Below are positions 10,467 through 22,044 of a DNA stretch of 64,000 nucleotides, one piece after another. Source of the stretch: Isoetes taiwanensis (lineage: Eukaryota > Streptophyta > Lycopodiopsida > Isoetales > Isoetaceae). The position numbers and the translations under genes are program-made. The stretch covers positions 30,487,166 to 30,551,165 of the forward strand of contig JAJEKV010000003.1 in the NCBI GenBank assembly GCA_021234155.1. The letters run 5' to 3'. The notes beneath the pieces were generated by a model. The model worked only from the letters and a program-made list of their open reading frames with translations. It was not told the origin of the DNA and did no database searches. Within the stretch, counting starts at the first letter, position 1, and each line of letters begins with the position of its first letter.

Positions 10467-11082
10467 TATTGAGAAGCTTGAGAACTTTCTCAACTAGTGT
10501 TTTGTAAAATTTATGAGGAAAACAAGTAACCCAATTCTTTGTGTGTGATGTGTAATTCTATTCAAGCAATGAATTCAGATATTTTTTTGTCCCATTTTCA
10601 GTCCGAGTCCCAAAAATCAAGATTTGTCCCACTTTAATTAAATACGACTTATTGGAGAAACATACATGTTCCCTTTGCACCTCCAAATCTATTGGTGCAA
10701 TCGCTCGTCAAAACAATGGGCAGAGAGGAGAATAAGGAGAAAAGAATGACATAGAGAGGAAGGAAAGAAGACAACATCTTTCAATCTGAAAGAATTACAA
10801 TGCTTAGTAGTACTTTGATCTAAACTGCAAAACAAACATGGGAGATATAGAAAGCAGAAATAAGAGTTTTTATTGATCAACAAAAAAGTACAATGTATTA
10901 AAGCTCGCAAGCCTTTTAAACTTATAACGTAAAATATATGGAGTTCCAACATGTCACAAAGTAGTTGGCTCATGTCCACATTCTAAATAGTATCGTTGCC
11001 TTCGCACCCTCCATCATTGCCTTTTTCATTGTGATCCTATCAAAATTACATTTGTAAAGGTATGTTATCAGACCGTTTCATA

Positions 11083-11635
11083 TATCCCATCGATCCGAGA
11101 CATCGGATCGCCATTCTAGAATGGGAGGAGCATGCATGTCTTGCATGCATGCGGGCGGCGCATGCCCGTTCTGGTTGGGAGTTCGCTATTTTAGGCGTGT
11201 TTCTGCATCAACATCTCATCGGCGCTTCCTCTTCTCTCTCAGCAGTACCTCTTTCTCTTTGAATTGTTTCCAGGCAGGGGAGGGGCTTCTTCCTGCTTGG
11301 TTTGGCCAATTTGGCGTTTCTTTCATCTTTGTCCTTTTAGGCCTTTAGCCTTCGTCTGTGACCTTCGTCCCTCGATCCTAGTTTATAAGGAAGTCCTTTG
11401 GTATTCCAGGCGGTTTTTGTTGGTTTCATGCGAGTCCCATTCTAGTATCCCATCGATTCGAGACATCGGATCGCCATTCTAGAATGGGACGAGCATGCAT
11501 ATCTTTCATGCATGCGGCGGCATGCCCGATTACGGTTGGGAGTTAAGCTATTTTAGGCGTGTTTTACGCATCAACATCTCATCGGCGCTTCCTCTTCTCT
11601 CTCAGCCCGGTACCTCTTTCTCTTTGAACCCATCC
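11083..11635. repeat. Direct repeat of about 185 bp, copies 363 bp apart
   Basis: Copies start at 11083 and 11446. Each opens TATCCCATCGATYCGAGACATC, including an 8-bp-arm hairpin (CGATCCGA GACA TCGGATCG, 11091-11110), then CATTCTAGAATGGGA, ATGCATGC-type palindromes, and a pyrimidine-rich tail ending ...CTCTTTGAA. A third, more diverged copy lies in reverse orientation at about 30045-30235. Two close direct copies could be the ends of a small TRIM-like element, but no TG...CA ends or primer site were found. Confidence 0.65.
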
Positions 11636-12189
11636 TCCCCCTTCTTTGTTTATTATATTTTTGCGGCGTGCACGCCGCAAGATAATCAACCCCCTCCACT
11701 CACGGGAGGTTTGTTTTGTTTTTTTTTTTTTTTTTGTGTGATGTGTGCGGTGCGGGTTGGTTGGCGGCATCTGTTTCGACTTCTCCATTCGTGGGTTTTG
11801 GGGGCGATTTCTACGCCTTGCGTTTGTCTAAGCCCCTTGCGAAGGTTTATCACTAGGGTTTATCCTCGAAAACCGAAAAGGGGGGTTTTTAATCCGGTGA
11901 TAAGCTTTCGGCAGTACACCAATTAGAACATCTGTTAGCATTGTATTTTTGGGGTCCAAATGATATAATTGGATTTTCCCTTTATTTTTCGTGGGTAGTT
12001 CGCATGTGTGCGGCTACCCACTATCCACCATTGTAGAAAATCTGCTGAGATGAATGAGAAGCAAGTCTAGAATTGAATATTAAACAATAGAACTTCCTTC
12101 CCTTACCTCATCCGCCTTTTGAGCATCATTTTCTCCAAGACAACATATGGAACACACCATTCACTTATTCTCCACTTGAAGGCGGCTGT

Positions 12190-12423
12190 CAAAGAACCAT
12201 TATAGACGTCCAGGCCATTATAGAACCAGCCAGAAATGTTATTGTTCTTGCCAAAGGGATAGATGAAGTGGGAAAAGCAGTCATCATATTTGTAAAGATG
12301 AAGCACTCCAATAATGTACTTGTTTTTGGCAAAAAGTATGCAAAATTCAATTGTGATGGAAGAACCATTGAAGCCTCATTCAAGAAGCATGCTATAGAAG
12401 AAGATTTACCCTTGAACACATAG
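12190..12423 (+). pseudogene. Decayed coding remnant, unrecognised
   Basis: A plus-strand frame with protein-like composition (ARNVIVLAKGIDEVGKAV..., then FGKKYAKFNCDGRTIEASFKKHAI) ends at a stop at 12421. It resumes in another frame with ELETGAFTKIAKIANLRG and NVDLILTAQGREVLV to about 12590. This looks like an old broken gene; the family is unknown to me. Confidence 0.3.
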
Positions 12424-12599
12424 GGTTGAAGTTTATAGCCCATGAACAACTTACCCTCCATACAAAGAGAGAGGAATTGGAGACTGGTGCTTTCACAAAG
12501 ATAGCAAAAATAGCGAACTTAAGAGGTACTTGTGTGATTTCTAATGTAGATTTAATTCTAACTGCTCAAGGAAGGGAAGTGTTAGTATAAGCAGTATAG

Positions 12600-14140
12600 A
12601 ATATTTAAGAATGGGTGCAAAACAAGAGAAGCAACAAATGCTATGCTTAAATCATTGGTGCAAGTAGGTGAAGTTGCTGGCATATTTGTTATAGCAAGCT
12701 TTCTTATAATTCTTGTGGCTGATACACTGGACAAGTGTCTTGAAAAGCTGAATATCAAAGATTCAAGAAGAAGGGTGATATGGTACTTCATACTTTAGAA
12801 GTGAATATTCTACCTACAACAAAACAAATTCAAAGGCAGATTCGAAAGGACTATCTTATGAGATACGAAGCAGACTTGATCATATGGCTGAGTTGTTGGT
12901 TTGAGGGAGGGTATTAGGCTACAACAACCCTGCCAACTCAGCATATCATATGATCGACACTCGAAAGTGTGAAGCATGAGGAACTAGTTTCTTATTACAC
13001 TATATATTTCGTTCAATTAGTACTTCTAAAGGCGTCACAACTTGCTGTAGCAGTGATGTTAAAATGGTTTTTATTAACACAATAATTAATAAGTTTAAGC
13101 AATTTAAGAGTTGTCTTTGACATAGCTGCAGAAAATACCAATCGAGGAAATCTACTCAGCATGTTGTTTGAGGATCGTCTGCAAGTCAAATAATGTTGCA
13201 GCTATGGAGACAATTAGAGCTTTGTGCAACCTCCAAGCTTGTTCTTATTATGCTGAGCACACAAATGTCATAATTGATAGACAAGAAATTTAAAAAATAA
13301 GCAACTCAAACATTTGCGCTTTTTCCATCCCATGTATATTTGTATAAATGGTTTACCATTATATTTAAGATTTGTTTAAAAGTAGAAAAGATATGCAAAT
13401 GCCAGATCATATGCCTCACTATCTGCAGATCAGAAAATCTCCCTTCATGATTATTGTTACAACACACATGAGGATACACATATGAGGTTAGACACATTGG
13501 TATATTTTGGTTTGCAAGGTTTACAAAAGTGAGTTCATGTTGGATAGCATCAAGGTTTCTACCCTTAATAAACTTGGATTATTGTAAATTGTACAGAAGT
13601 AGCATGAAATCTAGATAAATTCTATTATCGCTTTATAGTCTTGTTTGCATAGATTGGATGGCTTGGTTCCTTATACGACCAACAATCCAACAGTAATGAC
13701 TTCGATCTCTGGGACTATAAAGTTTAAGGTCAACCAATAAGATGTTATAATTTTGATGGGGATTGTCATTGGGCACTTGTGTTGTCAACTCTGGTGTTTC
13801 TCAATCTTAGGAATGTGGCTCCCCTATGAAGATGTTAAATCGGGATTCACACATGCACCCCAAAACATCTATGCCACTTAGTTTACTTCATTTGTAAATC
13901 CTTACATATGAACAAATTGCGTAGTTCTATTAAATAAGTTGTAGCACATGCTCTTGGCTATGTCCTACCAAACAAACTCTTATTCAACTTGCTTTGCATG
14001 CTATATCAACTCCAATTAAAATATCTTATATGGATCTGCTATATGGGGAACTATTGATGGAATCTCAAAGATGTTGTGCTTGATTGGTGTGCAGTTTGAA
14101 GCAACTTACAAGAATCTATAATGAGGATTTCATACAATGA
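12600..14140. other. AT-rich DNA without a recognisable gene
   Basis: Only short frames with stops. Scattered fragments such as AAENTNRGNLLSMLFEDRLQVK near 13120-13190 look weakly protein-like, but nothing can be assigned. Confidence 0.4.
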
Positions 14141-14345
14141 ATTTTCTATAGGTCATAATAATTATTTAATGTTATTTAGAAAAAGAATTGAATTGAATTG
14201 ACCTATCATTTGCTCCATATTTTTATGCCGAATGGAAAAATTCAATTTCTATGGGTCATAATCATTATTTAATGCTATTTAGAAAAAAAATTGAATTGAA
14301 TTGAGCTACATATTTGCTCCATATTTTTATGCCTACTGGAAAATT
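14141..14345. repeat. Tandem duplication, 102-bp period
   Basis: Two copies (GGTCATAAT at 14151 and 14253) share TTATTTAATG, GAATTGAATTGA and GCTCCATATTTTTATGCC. Differences are scattered substitutions. Confidence 0.8.
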
Positions 14346-14964
14346 TCAAGGGTATTGGCCACCTTCAAGTGCTTGGTCAAAACTCTGGAGAAAACCTATA
14401 ACAAAAAGGGCGTTTCTGCTAGTTTTTTTTTTATAGGTGTTACTGCAACTTCGAGGGTTTGATTCAGGCATGGCTATGGCAACTTTGAAGCTGGGTTAAG
14501 CCAGGGCCACCAGTATGATTATTTGCGTAGCTGCTTTTTATTTCATGCAGCCCGGATGGCCCAATGCAAATCTATTGAAAAATCCAAGAGCCCGGATTCA
14601 TGGTTTGCTTCACGGCATGGCAGCACAGAAATTTCAAGGCAAAAATGCAAACCCAACAGAAATTACAGCCAGAAATTTCAAAGCGAAAACGCAAGGACCC
14701 GACAAATTTTTTTCCCTCCATTTCGAGACGTAAACAGATCTGAGTCTCAATATTGCTGCAAAGTCGTGAATCCGGCCCAGATGCAGATGCCGTGGACTGT
14801 TTTCGCTCGAAAAATTTACTGGTTGCAATTTTAGTGTACAGCAGGCATAATTTCAATAAGTAAAAGGCCCTTCACAGAAACCGTGACTTTCAACCGTGAA
14901 ATCCTTGGTACCACAAACTCCAGAATTACGGCCTGCCATAAAAAAAAAAATGCCCTTCCACACG

Positions 14965-14993
14965 CTGCCGGATGATTGCATTATCCGGCAGCA
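14965..14993. repeat. Hairpin upstream of the B3 gene
   Basis: GCTGCCGGAT and ATCCGGCAGC, 10-bp perfect arms, about 85 bp before the proposed start codon. It would fall in the promoter or 5' leader; no function is implied. Confidence 0.6.
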
Positions 14994-15076
14994 CAGTTCC
15001 CATTTATTCTTCATCACTTTCTAAACAGATCTCTTGAATGGTGTAGCAGCCGCTGCGTTTTTTTGATCGATCCAAT

Positions 15077-16331
15077 ATGAAAGCTCTCACTCATTTCACC
15101 GTTTCAGTTGAAGAACCACCTTGCCTGGTAAGTTTAGCTTGATCTATTCCAAACCCATTTTAATGCCGAACAATCGACATTCTGGATGCAGATCTAACTT
15201 GTTTCATTTTATTTTTCTTGCCGCAGGCTCTTCCTTACCGTAGTATCAGACAGCATATCAAGTCTGACTCCATACTTCTTGAAGGAGATGATGGAGAAAA
15301 CTATAAGGCCCGGCTGTTCAGAAGATCAAAAAACTCAAATAATATTTATGTTGCAGACGGATGGAGCAGATTTGAGCGGGCTCAAGGAATTGGCGAAGGG
15401 GATATTTTGTTCTGTAAGCTGCTGGAAGGGCCCAAACTCAAGATTTCTGTGGCAGAAAAATCTGGCAGGCAAAACGCCCAACATACTGATTCTGATTCTA
15501 ACATCAAGAAGATTTATATGAAGAAAAAAACCCAGGTGCAGGATCTGCCTTTCAGGCTTTCTTGCTTCTTGAATACCCTTTCTCCTTTTCTTTAACAGCG
15601 CTTCTTTCTTTCAGGATCAGGGCACAAGAGGGCAAAACAAGGATCAGATTGATTTTGATTCTAGCATGAAGCACATGTTTAATAAGATTAAGAAGAGGAA
15701 GATTGAGGAGCATGCTGATTCTGGATCTCACTTCGACAGCAGTGTGTTGAAGAAAAAAAGAAAGCCTATTTCAAAAGCAAGCACCAAGATCGAAAAGCCT
15801 ATTTCAAAACCAAGCACCAAGAAGATCGAAAGGAAGAGCAAAATAAATTCGAGAGGGCAAAATGAAACCCGTGCTGGTTCTGAATCTGGTTCTAGCATCA
15901 AGCAGGTCAAGAAGACGCAGATTTTTTCCAAAAAGAGTGTACTTCCAGAGTCAGGCTTAGAATCGAGATCCTTCACCATACTGGAAAAAAGAAAAAATAT
16001 TCCAGCGGCAAGATCATCCAGAAAGAATGCAGTGACAGGTCTCGATTCTGAATTTTATTCTCAAAGCAGTATGCTGGAGAAAGGGAAAGAGATTGCACGG
16101 TCCTGCATTCTCAAACAACGTCAATCCTTGAGCAAAAAGAAAGCAGATCCGACCTCCAAACCAGAGCCTCGAAAGCATGAACAAATGAATCGAGTAAAGC
16201 ATGAAGAGAGGAGTTTTTCATACAAAATTTGCAAACCAGAGCCCTGCACCTGCTCAATCTCAGACTCAGAACTCGAAGAACAGCCTTTTCGTCCTAAAGC
16301 CATGTATTCCAGGTATTGTAACTTCGCGTAG
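15077..16331 (+). CDS. B3 DNA-binding-domain protein (three exons)
   Basis: Exons 15077-15127, 15227-15535 and 15615-16331, all phase 0, with donors GTAAGT and GTGCAG and acceptors GCCGCAG and TTTCAG. The predicted product is 358 residues. Residues about 1-100 form one B3-type domain: MKALTHFTVSVEEPPCL, then the core strands (SILLEGDDGENYKARLFRR, NNIYVADGWSRFERAQGIGEGDILFCKL). The WxxFxxAxGIxEGDxLxFxL pattern is diagnostic of plant B3 folds such as the REM group. B3 domains bind DNA in the nucleus. The remaining 250 residues are basic and Lys/Ser-rich, with near-repeats (KPISKASTKIE/KPISKPSTKKIE; repeated SGSE/DSxS-type motifs), probably disordered and with nuclear-localisation-like clusters. 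A possible donor (CCAG/GTATTG, 16310) near the stop means more exons could follow. It is flanked by AT-rich DNA and is the most credible host gene here. Confidence 0.75.
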
Positions 16332-17687
16332 AAGTTTTTCAGGACTCTTCATGTTTTCAGTCTAGGCTAAAACAGCAAAATTTTGAAAACCATTTTAAAG
16401 CACTCGGATGCTAGTTTTGAAATACAAATGGTTCAACTTATTGAAAAGGTTGTTGCATTTTCCTAAAAGTTTTCAAATATGCAATCTCTAGTAGCAAATC
16501 AGATCACTCCTAACGATTCCTTTCATATTTACATTTTCAAACTCTTTTTGGCATATATCAACAAGAAAATATAACAAAAGGAGCTTGAGTTCACATTAAC
16601 CTATATATGAAACTTAAACAAACAAACAACAAAAGAAACCTTGCAAAAATTGTACGAATTTGAGATATCTAATTTATGCCTTGTTAGAATTGATTCAACA
16701 ATCCCTCCAAAGTTACCTTTTGGTAGAAACACCTAACGCACCATTAACTATTATATGTTTGAAAAAGCCTGAGTTGAAGAATCACCCTTCTTTAGAGGAT
16801 TGCTAAAACCATATGTTTAGAGGATTGCTGAAAGCATAGGACGTTGTATAACATCTCTTTCCCTCAATAAGAGGAAAATATTATTTTAATATTTTTAAAA
16901 CCCACTAGGTCAACAAAAATCACTTGAACTGGTGGATAAAGGATAATGGTTGATTTTAGGGGCAAGCCATACTTTCTCATTGATTTGTCTATCTATCTAA
17001 ATAGGGTTCTCACTAGGTGGAAGTTTGGCAGAGTTTATTCAAGTCTCTAGGATTGTCTTGGAAATGAAATATCACTTGAATTATTACTAGACCATAGCTT
17101 CAAATGTTGTGCCTAAGAAATTTCTAGAGCATGTGCACAAGCAAAGAGTTAACACTGGGATCTATTAGCCATCCATCAAAGGCCAGATGTTTACTATATC
17201 TTATTGCCCTCTATTAAGCAACAACAAAACTTAGCCTCCAAATACTTGGCATTAATTACGATGATAAAGGAAAAATATGGGAAAAAGTTAAGCACATTTT
17301 ATAGCACTAGAGGCACACAACACCTAGAGTCAACACACAAGTAAAATTATATAAGTGATCATTGTCTAGATAGTAAACATGTAACCCACACAAACTTGTG
17401 CAAGAGGATGTTTATTTGCTACGTAGTCATATAATATCTACTCGATATCAATAGAATTCCTTATCCGTAATGACCAGAAGGTTGAAATTTCCACCCTTTC
17501 CCTATTCCGACGGATCTTCTGCGTGAGGAGATCCTCTGTGTCTAGCCTTTTGATAAGGCTTTAACAGAGCCATTAATAAAAGGATTGTATAAGAAAACTG
17601 TGACATTGGTAACAAAAAAATTGAATAAGAAACAAAAAGATTGAGTAAGAAACAAATGCACATATCTGCAAGCTTCCGACATAATTA
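16332..17687. other. AT-rich DNA, no gene recognised
   Basis: Between the B3 gene and the gypsy LTR. Short stop-rich frames only. It could contain the 3' UTR of the B3 gene in its first few hundred bases. Confidence 0.5.
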
Positions 17688-18655
17688 TGGCAATGAAATG
17701 GCAAGATCCTAGACCTGGATTCAAAGTAGTCGCTTCGTAAGCTGGCTTATACCAGTGATAAAACTACAACTGCTTCATCCACTGATAAAATCACAACTCG
17801 GTTCAGAAGAACCCTGCTGCAGGATGACTGTCTAGCTTCATAGATCAAGGCGATGCATTAGGGGCTTCTGTAGCCCTGGATATTTTCACAGAGAAACAAG
17901 CAAATGACGATTTTTGTTGAGGCAGACGAGGCAAGCAAAGGATGTGGCGCCACTCTACAAAATCTGGAGCACTATTATGTGATATAATTTTAAGGGAAAA
18001 ATGCTGTAATATCAATCTTCCGGTCATTACGTGAATAATTATGCTAGCATGCCAAGAAATATAATGTGGTGAATTACCCTTACTAAACTTGATGGACTAA
18101 GCATTATTACATATCATATATACTTACACTACTATAGATGCCAACTATGTTTCGTTGCAATGTAAATAAGGTATGTACGCACAGGTCAAGAGAGCCTTAC
18201 CTTGGATTTGATGCAATGTAAATAAGGTATATACGCACAGATCAAGAGAGCCTTACCTTGGATTCGATGATCATCGCCTCAAAAAAAATCTTGTTCTGGG
18301 GAATCCCCCGCTTGTCTCCCATGGAGCCCATTCTCTCCCTCTGTGACGTCTATACGAATATTCGTATCATATGAACATTATACTCGTATGTACAAAAGAT
18401 GGTCGTCATACGGATACAAAAGGATAGTTCTCCCTCTGTGACGTCTATACGAATATTCGTATCATACGAACATTATACTCGTATGTATAAAAGATGGTCG
18501 TCATACGGATACAAAAGGATAGTTGCACAAGACTTGATTTAAACTCGCAACCTTCTAGGTGCAAGTCCTACACCTTTGCCAAGTGTGCTACCAATATTTG
18601 TTAAAGTCATTCCCTTATTGTTATATCTTTTTCATATGTGGGGCTGTTTCCAGAA

Positions 18656-18677
18656 GGTTCTAGAATATTCTAGAACC
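18656..18677. promoter_or_regulatory. Perfect four-unit heat-shock element in LTR 1
   Basis: A 22-bp perfect palindrome composed of gTTCt, aGAAt, aTTCt, aGAAc in direct succession, the canonical alternating nTTCn/nGAAn array bound by heat-shock factors. It lies about 70 bp upstream of the TATA box. An identical element is at 28778-28799 in the second LTR. Confidence 0.7.
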
Positions 18678-18746
18678 TACATCCATGCGCAACACTTGGC
18701 ATAATCTCATCCACTGGAGTGGCGCGATCCCGACCGTTGGCCTAGA

Positions 18747-18753
18747 TATATAA
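18747..18753 (+). promoter_or_regulatory. TATA box of LTR 1
   Basis: TATATAA followed by GGAGGCACC, with the same sequence and spacing from the heat-shock element as in LTR 2 (28869-28875). Transcription would start about 30 bp further on and run into gag. Confidence 0.6.
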
Positions 18754-19013
18754 GGAGGCACCTCCTTCTTGTCGAACCATTCCAGTTCAACACCAGTCTT
18801 GAGCCTTCTAGACATCTGTCTCGTGTTCCTGCTTACTTTTGGGCCATTGTACTCTTGATTCATGTTCATATATTAGATTCTTTGCCGATCTTGACGTATT
18901 TCTTCTATATTTCTAGCATATTTTTCACGTATTTTCCTTATCAGAATCCCTTACCGGTTCTTGCCTGCTCTGATCCCAATCAATTTTTTGCTTGTATTTG
19001 ATGATTTTATATC

Positions 19014-19551
19014 TATGGAGGAGGTTGACTTTATTACAGCAGGTCCAACAGCTTGTTCAAGTATGCCAGCAGTTGCAGTTGGACAATAAAGTGCTTAAGG
19101 AACGTTTTGCTTCACATGAATCTGCCTTCAGCTCTAGATTGAGGCTATCAGAGCCTAAGATTAGCCTGCCAGAGAAGTTTGATGGCACTCGGTGCAAGCT
19201 CTGTGGTTTTCTGAATCAGATCAGGCTTGTGATCCAGCTCATCCTCATAGATATCCTATAGCCCAGAAACTTGTTGGACTGATTGGTTCTCTCCTCACAG
19301 GGCTAGCTCTAAGTTGATTTGCTCCTTTATCGGAGAAAGGAGCCCCAGAATTGCAAGATTTTGCTGCTTTTACTGTAGAGCTCGAGGCATGCTTTGGAGA
19401 CACCGATCGTCAGCACGCAACAGTCATAAAACTTTGCAATCTAAGGCAAGGCTCAGAGCCTGGTAGATATTGTTCTGAACGATATTGCACTTCGAGATTG
19501 TTTCCGAAGGGGGTTACGTAAGGATGTCAAAGATATGTTGTTGTCTATGGA
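19014..19551 (+). pseudogene. Gypsy gag, 5' part of first copy
   Basis: Matches the gag at 29165-29735. It has a glutamine-rich coiled-coil-like start (LLQQVQQLVQVCQQLQLDN in the second copy), then ERFASHESA...RLSEPKISLPEKFDGTRCKL, a typical retroelement gag opening (a set-up phrase before the capsid-like domain). Frameshifts near 19030 and 19230 and a stop break it. The coding sequence is interrupted at 19551 by the CACTA-like element and resumes at 25707. Confidence 0.6.
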
Positions 19552-20263
19552 CACAAGGCCCCCAAAAAAGAACCATTACCAGTTTTTCACAACAGTTTTT
19601 ACATAAAACTAGTATAATAAACCAATATTACTAAGTGGGTTAATGTGTTGAATAACCACTACTAGTTACATAGTATAGTTCTTATTTATGGTTTATTACT
19701 CTAGTTTATTACCACATTTCATCTTCGTGGTTTCTTATGGTAGTTTGTTTGCATTTTAAGTATGTGGAAAAGTCCATGTTGTAGACCAGAAACCATTAAT
19801 GGATTTGTTTTTAAATATTTGTAGAATCTAAAGTGGTTTCAACATGAAATTATTTATATTTTTTCATAGGAATCAATGTCGTTGCATACAAGAAAATGTA
19901 TCTATTTATTATGATGGTTTGCCATTATGATAGTAAAGATTTGCATATCAAATCAATAGTGCTTTGGACAATGCAATTAGTGTTAGTTTAGTGACATAAT
20001 TAAGGCATATCCAACTTGAAAATCAATGCCACTATGAATAAGTATCATGAGTTTCTCCATTACATAATCAATGTTTTGCTATCTCAAACGTTATTGGTTT
20101 CTGAAACAAATTAAGAAAGGTTCATTGAACATCCCATTGTTGTTGTATGGTAGGAAAACGTAATATCTATATGCAAGTCTATCAAGCAAATTGATGCAAG
20201 TTTTTGTGTTAAAACATTGATGAGAGCTTTACGAAAGCATTGATGATCAGTTTATGAACCGAG

Positions 20264-20274
20264 GGATTTGAACC
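20264..20274 (-). promoter_or_regulatory. Pol III B-box-like motif of a tRNA-derived fragment
   Basis: The minus strand reads CCAGGGTTCAAATCCCTCGG, containing GGTTCAAATCC, a perfect match to the B-box consensus, within a T-arm-like stem. No complete tRNA cloverleaf can be drawn around it, so a SINE or tRNA relic is likelier than a tRNA gene. Confidence 0.4.
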
Positions 20275-20443
20275 CTGGTATTTCCATGTTTCGCACAAAT
20301 GAAAGTACTTGTCACAAACAATATAATATATGACTAACTTTCCTACTATCCTTAAACAAAATCAGTCAGACATTAGAAGAGATTGCAAAGGTTTCAAAGG
20401 ATTGGAAATAACAACCCATTAACTTGCCTCCCTTACAAAGATA

Positions 20444-22044
20444 TCACAATTTCGTCTTGCAATATTCTTTCTCATGGTGAGTTTCCTTATAAGCCAAACC
20501 ATTTAAGTTTGTGAAGCAAAGACTGTTTTCAACTTCTATTTCCTGTGTCACAGTGCCAGCTCTATCACTTTTCCGATCATTTTCAGTTGTTGAACTTAAA
20601 GAATCATCAGGATCTATTTGTTCAATATTACGCAGCTCGACAAGATGTACAAGTGCTTTGTTTCCCATCTGAGCGACACCATCACCAATAAGGTGTACAC
20701 CAGAAAGAAGACCTTGCTTATATTCTTCTTCCTTGGGACTGGATGTATTCTCACTCCCAGTATTTGTCCCATTCATATCTTCATTGCAGGGAAGAAAGGT
20801 GTCGTCATGACCTTCTGAGAGTGGTATTCTGTTAGAATAAGCCAAAGACACACCTCCATCGGAAACATTCCTCCTGCGGCAAATTGGACTAATATTCTTT
20901 CCGTTGTCTGTCATATAGTTCAGGCTTACCACATGCAACACATGAAGGTTCGTGATTAAGTGAGTAGGATAGCCTGCGAGCAAAATTTCGACATTCAGAC
21001 AATGGAGATCCAGGCTAAGTTCGTAAGATGTGCGCATCTTAAAATAAGATGCTTAGATGTAGATGTGTGCGCATCGACACCCGCATCTTACATAGATGCT
21101 TCACCTATTTTTTTCAATTTTTTTTTTTTTTTTCAAAAAACACTTGGATTATGTTGCCTGGTACTGCTGACCCTAAAATAGGTGCAATTTGTTGCCTCTT
21201 TTGCCTTTTCTAACCATTGTTTCTTCAAAGCTCTCTGTTTGGCGATGGAGCAAGCAGCAATCCCAGTCTGTAAGGTCTATAAGGAGGTCGAGATTTGAGC
21301 CAAAAGTTTGCATCAGGATTGGGAGGTCAGCAATAGAGAAAAGGGGTTTGCTGCAACAGGCTAGGAGACCTACAACAAGGCAAAAGAATCTGCAGCAAGA
21401 AACTTGTAACAGTAAGATCTGTAACGGTTTTCTCTTCTATTGTTTATATATATTTTGTATTTTAGTTCTAAAAGACTCTATAGATCAAAGGTATCTAAGG
21501 CTGCAATGGAGTGAAGGTATTTCCCAATAATTTAATTTAATTTTTTAACGCATCTTAACCGCATCTTAAAACTTAGATGCTTTCGATGTGTCGCATCTGA
21601 CGCATCTCTCTTAAGATGCTTTTGAACTTAGGATCCAGGCCCATCATATTTATTAGCAGAATTCAGAACATCCAACTGCTGCTGCAAATCAACCATATCT
21701 GCTTTCATTTTTTCATCTTGCAGATGGCGACTTTGTTTTCGTTCTTCATTCTCCCTTATTCTTTGCAGGTGTTCTTTCTTCCAAGCTGCTTTGTCCTCCT
21801 GAGCTCGTGCTCTGGCCTCAACTTGTTGTGCTGCTAAATATTGTAGGACCTGAGAGAACTCCATTGAACAAAACACTTGAGATTGAATGCCCACAATGCA
21901 AAATATCGTGATATCTACAAGAGCGGACTTAGCAGTGATTTTGAAACCATAGTCATACTTGTAGAGGCCAAAAATGCTGAATGGGTTACAACCTATCCCA
22001 TCCATGAAGCCAAAATATGGGAGCTTGGAAGAAGAGGGAAGCAA
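20444..22044 (-). pseudogene. Gene fragment carried in the CACTA element, split by a hAT-like insertion
   Basis: Reading on the minus strand from 22044, a helical, charged segment (QYLAAQQVEARARAQEDKAAWKKEHLQRIRENEERK, DLQQQLDVLNSANKYDGPGS) runs to 21632. The 21015-21631 insertion follows. Removing it leaves a continuous frame, PLSECRNFARRLSYSLNHEPSCVACGKPELYD, which ends after a few more codons; an open frame in another phase then continues to 20444. The CVACG motif and coiled coil give no family I can name. It may be a transposon accessory protein or a captured host gene fragment. Confidence 0.4.
21015..21631. mobile_element. hAT-like 617-bp element nested in the CACTA element
   Basis: It starts CTAAGTTC and ends GAACTTAG (8-bp perfect terminal inverted repeat), flanked on both sides by GATCCAGG (21007-21014 and 21632-21639), an 8-bp target duplication. 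Subterminal regions are packed with AGATGC/GCATCT motifs in both orientations. The interior 21190-21520 has no recognisable coding motif. An 8-bp duplication with short ends fits hAT; CTAAG is not the usual hAT terminus, so the superfamily is uncertain. Confidence 0.7.

Larger units (their letters stand above)
6985..10655 (+). mobile_element. DUF7869-type DNA transposon, copy A (decayed)
   Basis: The extent is defined by homology to copy B on the minus strand (41385-59880). Left, both share a GC-rich 5' region (…GGATGCGTCG…ATCCG…) and a hairpin, GAGGGTGCAG…CTGCACCCTC, at about 7168-7196. Right, both end near a shared …AATTAAATACGACTT. Between them are an intron-like AT-rich minisatellite (7325-7555, ATATGGTT units) and a broken protein gene. 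No terminal inverted repeats or target duplication were found, so the exact ends and superfamily are unresolved. Net length, about 3.7 kb, matches copy B after removal of its insertions. Confidence 0.7.
17688..18965 (+). repeat. Gypsy LTR, first copy (3' boundary approximate)
   Basis: Shared with 28008-29105. It contains a tandem duplicated 95-bp segment (starting 18336 and 18431) with TACGAATATTCGTA palindromes, a tRNA-like stretch (minus strand, about 18533-18592) absent or degraded in the second copy, a heat-shock element at 18656-18677, and a TATA box at 18747-18753. The left end TG is where homology between the copies starts. The right end was not pinned down because no clear primer-binding site was found. 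Confidence 0.6.

Noticed and set aside
20255-20340. tRNA gene
   Set aside because: The T-arm motif is perfect, but the rest does not fold into a cloverleaf.
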